A stretch of DNA of 9,479 bases from Methanothrix sp. (GTDB lineage Archaea > Halobacteriota > Methanosarcinia > Methanotrichales > Methanotrichaceae), in assembly GCA_028688535.1 (NCBI GenBank), contig JAQTXY010000048.1:1-9479 (forward strand), in the 5' to 3' direction. Made by a program: the position numbers and the translations under genes. Position 1 is the first letter of the stretch, and the number at the start of each line of letters is the position of its first letter. The notes under the pieces were generated by a model. That model had not been told where the DNA came from, searched no databases, and was given only the letters and a program-made list of their open reading frames with translations. Of the stretch, positions 7,587-9,479 are shown piece after piece.

Positions 7587-7613
7587 TTTCAGCGATAGGC
7601 TTTTCGTCATTTG
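7587..7613 (-). promoter_or_regulatory. Shared upstream element, copy 2
   Basis: This 27-nt stretch is identical to 5758-5784 except at three positions. It lies 26 nt before the TTG start. Relative to the candidate TATA box (7643-7650) it would fall just inside the transcript, whereas copy 1 lies between its TATA box and start site, so the role of the element is not settled. Confidence 0.5.
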
Positions 7614-7642
7614 CCTACAACGCCATCCAGTCTTACCTTCTC

Positions 7643-7650
7643 CTTTATAA
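7643..7650. promoter_or_regulatory. Candidate TATA box between divergent genes
   Basis: CTTTATAA reads as TTTATAAG on the plus strand and TTATAAAG on the minus strand. It lies about 65 nt before the plus-strand TTG start at 7714 and about 85 nt before the minus-strand TTG start at 7560, so it could serve either gene. Pattern match only. Confidence 0.35.
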
Positions 7651-7713
7651 GCTTTTCATATGTACCATCAATTAATAAACACATAGTTCAATAGAAGGTC
7701 TGGTGGATTTGCT

Positions 7714-8016
7714 TTGAATAGTGGTCGACTTCTTGTCAAGGTTAACCGAATCTGCGCCTGGATGCTTCTTATCTTCATGATCATCTTCCTGGTCTCAGGA
7801 TATGCCTGGTGGAACAGGACATTGCTTCCTTTGAAGGATGCCATATATATGCACACCAATCTGGATCTCTTCCTGGTCTTTTTCTTCCTGATGCATGTGC
7901 TTATCAGCATCAGATTTACATTGGCGCGCTGGAGGGTGGGCCATGCTCAGATGGTTAATTTGCTGCTTATCGCGATCGGTATTCTCTCTTTCTGGGCCAT
8001 CCTTAGCATTCGGTGA
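7714..8016 (+). CDS. Small three-helix membrane protein, possible cytochrome b-like
   Basis: The 100-residue product starts at TTG 7714, 7 nt after GGTGG (7702-7706). Three hydrophobic segments are predicted by eye at about 12-31, 48-68 and 81-98, joined by basic loops (RFTLARWRVGHAQ), so it is an integral membrane protein. Histidines H47 and H61 lie 14 residues apart on the second helix (YMHTNLDLFLVFFFLMH), the spacing typical of di-haem b-type cytochromes; H77 is in the following loop. A short cytochrome b561- or DUF4405-like protein is therefore possible, but the partner histidines expected on a second helix are missing, so haem binding would need a dimer or another subunit. It is divergently transcribed from the cupredoxin-bearing gene and followed 20 nt later by a hairpin. 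I cannot name the family firmly. Confidence 0.75.
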   Translation: MNSGRLLVKVNRICAWMLLIFMIIFLVSGYAWWNRTLLPLKDAIYMHTNLDLFLVFFFLMHVLISIRFTLARWRVGHAQMVNLLLIAIGILSFWAILSIR

Positions 8017-8036
8017 AATATCCTGCCAACTCTGTC

Positions 8037-8056
8037 CAGTCCCTAAATCGGGACTG
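8037..8056 (+). terminator. Hairpin after the membrane-protein gene
   Basis: CAGTCCC (8037-8043) and GGGACTG (8050-8056) form a perfect 7-bp stem with a 6-nt loop, 20 nt after the stop at 8016. No strong T tract follows, so termination is plausible from position but not certain. Confidence 0.4.
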
Positions 8057-8243
8057 CACAGGCATAAAGGACGAGAGAAAGCTTAATTTAGGAGAATTCC
8101 GAAAACCTGATTAAATCGAAATATTTAAATATTATTAATATTATAAAGTAAAGTATGAGGAACCTCACCGATTTTGTCATTTTGCAGGAATACGAATGCT
8201 AACTTTCGATGTATCTGTAAATATGGTTTATTCTAGCACCCCC

Positions 8244-8701
8244 TCACCACACCTTCAGATCTATCCCCTCGATCCTCACCATCGCCCCTTCGGAGTGCAC
8301 CACCACTCCCGAGTGCACCTTTTGCATCACAGAGTAGCTCGGGCAGAAATCGCACCATCTCTACCACCTCCGGCCTCTTGCCCCGGCTCACCACGCCCTC
8401 GAAAGCCACCATCATGCACAGGCCGACGTCCTCTGGTGCAGGCAGGCCCTGTAGCAGATGCACCGACTCCACCAGGTGCACCGTGACGATTCCCTGCTTA
8501 TTCTTGAGCACCCTGGCAAAATGTGTGATTGGGCAGCCCAAAGGCCGGTAGCGGAAGATCTCTCCCTCTAACAGATGCGTCTCGGGATTGAAGGGATGCA
8601 GATCCTCCCGGCAGGATGGCTACGCCCGGCAATGGCGCTAAGGCGAAATCAGCTCGCATGCCGTCCAAGACCCCGATGAGAGATCGCTTATTTGCCCCGC
8701 G
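8244..8701 (-). pseudogene. Frameshifted remnant of an unrecognised protein gene
   Basis: Three consecutive pieces of one protein appear in different minus-strand frames. The first (from about 8701) reads KRSLIGVLDGMRADFALAPL, then PGVAILPG. The second (about 8618-8335) reads REDLHPFNPETHLLEGEIFR, then YRPLGCPITHFARVLKNKQG, then on to [11 protein letters not shown]. The third (about 8327-8244) reads [17 protein letters not shown], then [11 protein letters not shown] and a TGA stop. Each piece looks like genuine coding sequence and stops looking so where the next begins, which places frameshifts near 8605-8620 and 8327-8340. No start codon or complete N-terminus is found; a TGA at 8702-8704 closes the frame. 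I do not recognise the family. The remnant lies downstream of the DUF433 gene. Sequencing error is an alternative, but two shifts plus a missing start favour decay. Confidence 0.65.
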
Positions 8702-8788
8702 TCAATTCGCACAAGATTCGATTGCTATCCAGTCAGGCTTTTAAGGGCCGTCTTCTGTACCTGCCCAATTCAACAATTATAATAGAAT

Positions 8789-9016
8789 TTAGGCTTGGGC
8801 ATAAGTGGTGATCTCTTCGCTTGCAATTATTCGGGCTGCATATGCCAGGGCCGCCAAGACATCTTCTTTTTGCAGGTCATATTCTTTGACGATCTCTTCG
8901 ATTTCCATGCCGCCTGCAAGTGAGCCGATAATTATCTCCAAAGGAACCAGAGTGCCCTTTATTATCGGTTTTCCATGCCGAACTGCCGAATCGATTACAA
9001 TTCTGTCTTCGTACAT
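8789..9016 (-). CDS. DUF433 family antitoxin-like protein
   Basis: The 75-residue product matches the DUF433 family over its whole length: RIVIDSAVRHGKPIIKGTLV at the N-terminus, SLAGGMEIEEIVKEYDLQKE in the middle and DVLAALAYAARII near the end. Family members have a helix-turn-helix-like fold related to antitoxins and are often paired with a PIN-like toxin gene of the DUF5615 type immediately downstream. Here the downstream DNA holds only about 85 nt without a clear gene and then an unrelated pseudogene, so the gene appears orphaned. GAGGG lies 7 nt before the ATG at 9016 and fixes the start. It follows the truncated antitoxin copy at 9091-9222 by 74 nt on the same strand and may share its transcript. 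Cytoplasmic. Confidence 0.88.
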   Translation of the reverse strand: MYEDRIVIDSAVRHGKPIIKGTLVPLEIIIGSLAGGMEIEEIVKEYDLQKEDVLAALAYAARIIASEEITTYAQA

Positions 9017-9079
9017 TTCATGCCCTCATATCAGTTATATTTGCAGCCTTCTCAGCATAAATCCTTTTGAGGGGCATAC

Positions 9080-9181
9080 GAAGATCAGGCTTACCATATT
9101 CTTTTTGCCTCAAGAGGATCAATCTTCGAGTTCTCCACGCAGCCTTTCAATTTCCACTTGAACTCGGCTGCTCCGATTAGC
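9080..9181. repeat. Direct repeat A (antitoxin C-terminal copy)
   Basis: This 102-bp stretch matches 9377-9479 in the same orientation with one single-base gap and about 17 mismatches by my alignment (about 83% identity). It covers the C-terminal coding part of two antitoxin-like genes plus about 12 bp beyond. The copies are about 297 bp apart. Confidence 0.85.
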
Positions 9182-9222
9182 GGCTTGACTATCACTTTTC
9201 CGTTCTTGGGCCTAACTTCCAC
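9091..9222 (-). pseudogene. Truncated VapB-like antitoxin, copy A
   Basis: From a possible GTG at 9222 the frame encodes 43 residues: VEVRPKNGKVIVKPLIGAAE, then FKWKLKGCVENSKIDPLEAK, then RIW and TAA. The DEVEVRPKNGKVIVKPL stretch resembles the second half of the AbrB/VapB DNA-binding domain, and LKGCVENSKIDPLE resembles the toxin-binding tails of such antitoxins. The first half of the DNA-binding domain is missing: upstream of about 9240 the frame runs into a stretch of about 86% GC that codes for nothing recognisable (PAPTHARPPGARE). I therefore read it as a 5'-truncated gene. A short functional peptide from the GTG cannot be excluded, but no good ribosome site is present. Confidence 0.55.
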
Positions 9223-9249
9223 TTCATCGCTCTCTTTTGAAAAGGACTC

Positions 9250-9312
9250 ACGGGCGCCGGGCGGACGCGCGTGCGTGGGCGCGGGCAAGCGGGCCCGGGA
9301 GCTGCGGAGCTG
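9250..9312. other. Short extremely GC-rich insertion
   Basis: About 63 bases contain only 9 A or T, roughly 86% GC, in a neighbourhood near 45%. It contains local complementary runs (GGGCGCCGGGCGG, GGGCCCGGG) and a repeated GAGCT. It sits exactly between the truncated antitoxin A and the toxin-start remnant of copy B, so it looks like foreign or rearranged DNA at a junction. An assembly artefact is possible. Confidence 0.5.
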
Positions 9313-9395
9313 GTTGCTTGAAGCTTCAAAAATGAATAGATGTGATGAAGGACATGGTCTGTAAGCCAGTTTCCATGAAGAATCAGGCTTTCCAT
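9309..9395 (-). pseudogene. Possible PIN-toxin N-terminal remnant
   Basis: An ATG at 9395 overlaps the end of antitoxin copy B by 13 nt, the usual arrangement in vapBC pairs. It opens MESLILHGNWLTDHVLHHIY. The LIL-x-x-N-x-L pattern resembles the first strand of PIN-domain toxins (LILDTNVLI), with His in place of the first catalytic Asp. Coding character is lost within about 30 codons as the frame enters the GC-rich stretch. The assignment is tentative. Confidence 0.3.
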
Positions 9396-9479
9396 ATCTT
9401 CTTAACCTCAAGAGGATCTATCTTCGGGATCTCCACGCAGCCTTTCAATTCTCGCTTGAACTCGGCATTTGCGATAAGC
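9377..9479. repeat. Direct repeat B (antitoxin C-terminal copy)
   Basis: Second copy of the repeat at 9080-9181, about 83% identical by eye, running off the right edge of the window. The segment with best conservation is around CTCCACGCAGCCTTTCAAT, encoding the LKGCVE motif on the minus strand. Confidence 0.85.
9383..9479 (-). CDS. VapB-like antitoxin, copy B, 5' end outside window
   Basis: Only the last 31 codons are in the window: LIANAEFKRELKGCVEIPKI, then DPLEVKKIWKA and TGA. The ending matches copy A residue for residue at most positions (AEFK-LKGCVE--KIDPLE-K-IW) and has the charged, tryptophan-ended tail typical of antitoxins that wrap around a PIN toxin. The N-terminal DNA-binding half should lie beyond the right edge. 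The following ATG at 9395 overlaps this gene, consistent with a former toxin gene that is now broken. Whether this copy is intact cannot be judged from the window. Confidence 0.6.
   Translation of the reverse strand, partial: LIANAEFKRELKGCVEIPKIDPLEVKKIWKA

Noticed and set aside
8196..8486. Plus-strand frame rich in Pro and His
   Set aside because: It is antisense to the pseudogene pieces, and its biased composition reflects the opposite strand.
9318..9329. Perfect palindrome TTGAAGCTTCAA as an operator
   Set aside because: A single 12-bp palindrome with no second copy and no intact promoter nearby is not enough evidence.
9091..9411. Continuous 106-codon minus frame as one gene
   Set aside because: The first 55 or so codons cross the GC-rich block and the antisense junction with no protein-like character; only the last 43 or so codons resemble an antitoxin.

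Overview
The window looks like chromosomal DNA from a methanogenic archaeon. The strongest marker is a complete Sep-tRNA:Cys-tRNA synthase (SepCysS) at 3321-4466, an enzyme known mainly from methanogens and Archaeoglobus. Other archaeal signs are TATA-like boxes rather than -35/-10 promoters, GGTGG/GGAGG ribosome sites with some TTG starts, several small secreted N-glycosylation-rich proteins, and DUF433/VapB-like antitoxin genes. A Methanothrix (Methanosaeta)-like host is my guess from the general style; nothing in the window proves the genus.

Layout. 1-1655 (+): 3' part of an HD-domain phosphohydrolase with a winged-helix-like C-terminal extension. 1719-2189 (-): small secreted protein with a threefold FLxD-W/Y-T motif, immediately downstream of 2297-3235 (-), a glycerophosphodiester phosphodiesterase fused to a nine-cysteine metal-binding domain. 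A short divergent promoter region follows, then SepCysS (+) and a secreted TPR protein (4559-5041, +). Next come two minus-strand paralogues of an unrecognised secreted family (5052-5720 and 6640-7560). The second carries an added cupredoxin-type domain that has lost most of its copper ligands. Both paralogues have a near-identical 27-nt element just upstream. Between them lies about 900 bases of AT-rich DNA holding one small 69-residue gene (6172-6381, -). A 100-residue three-helix membrane protein (7714-8016, +) is divergent from the second paralogue.

The right end (8244-9479) is a decaying accessory region. It holds a frameshifted pseudogene (8244-8701, -), an intact DUF433 antitoxin-like gene without an evident toxin (8789-9016, -), and two diverged direct copies (about 83% identical by eye) of an antitoxin C-terminus. 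A stretch of about 63 bases at about 86% GC lies between these copies, and possible toxin-start remnants follow each copy.

No single operon unites the window. SepCysS and the HD phosphohydrolase are housekeeping-type genes (tRNA-dependent cysteine formation, nucleotide metabolism), the middle encodes cell-surface or secreted proteins, and the right end is toxin-antitoxin debris. The most unusual items are the copper-ligand-less cupredoxin inside a paralogous secreted pair, the shared upstream element, and the phosphodiesterase/Cys-rich fusion. I did not find a convincing multi-gene novel defence or biosynthetic system.
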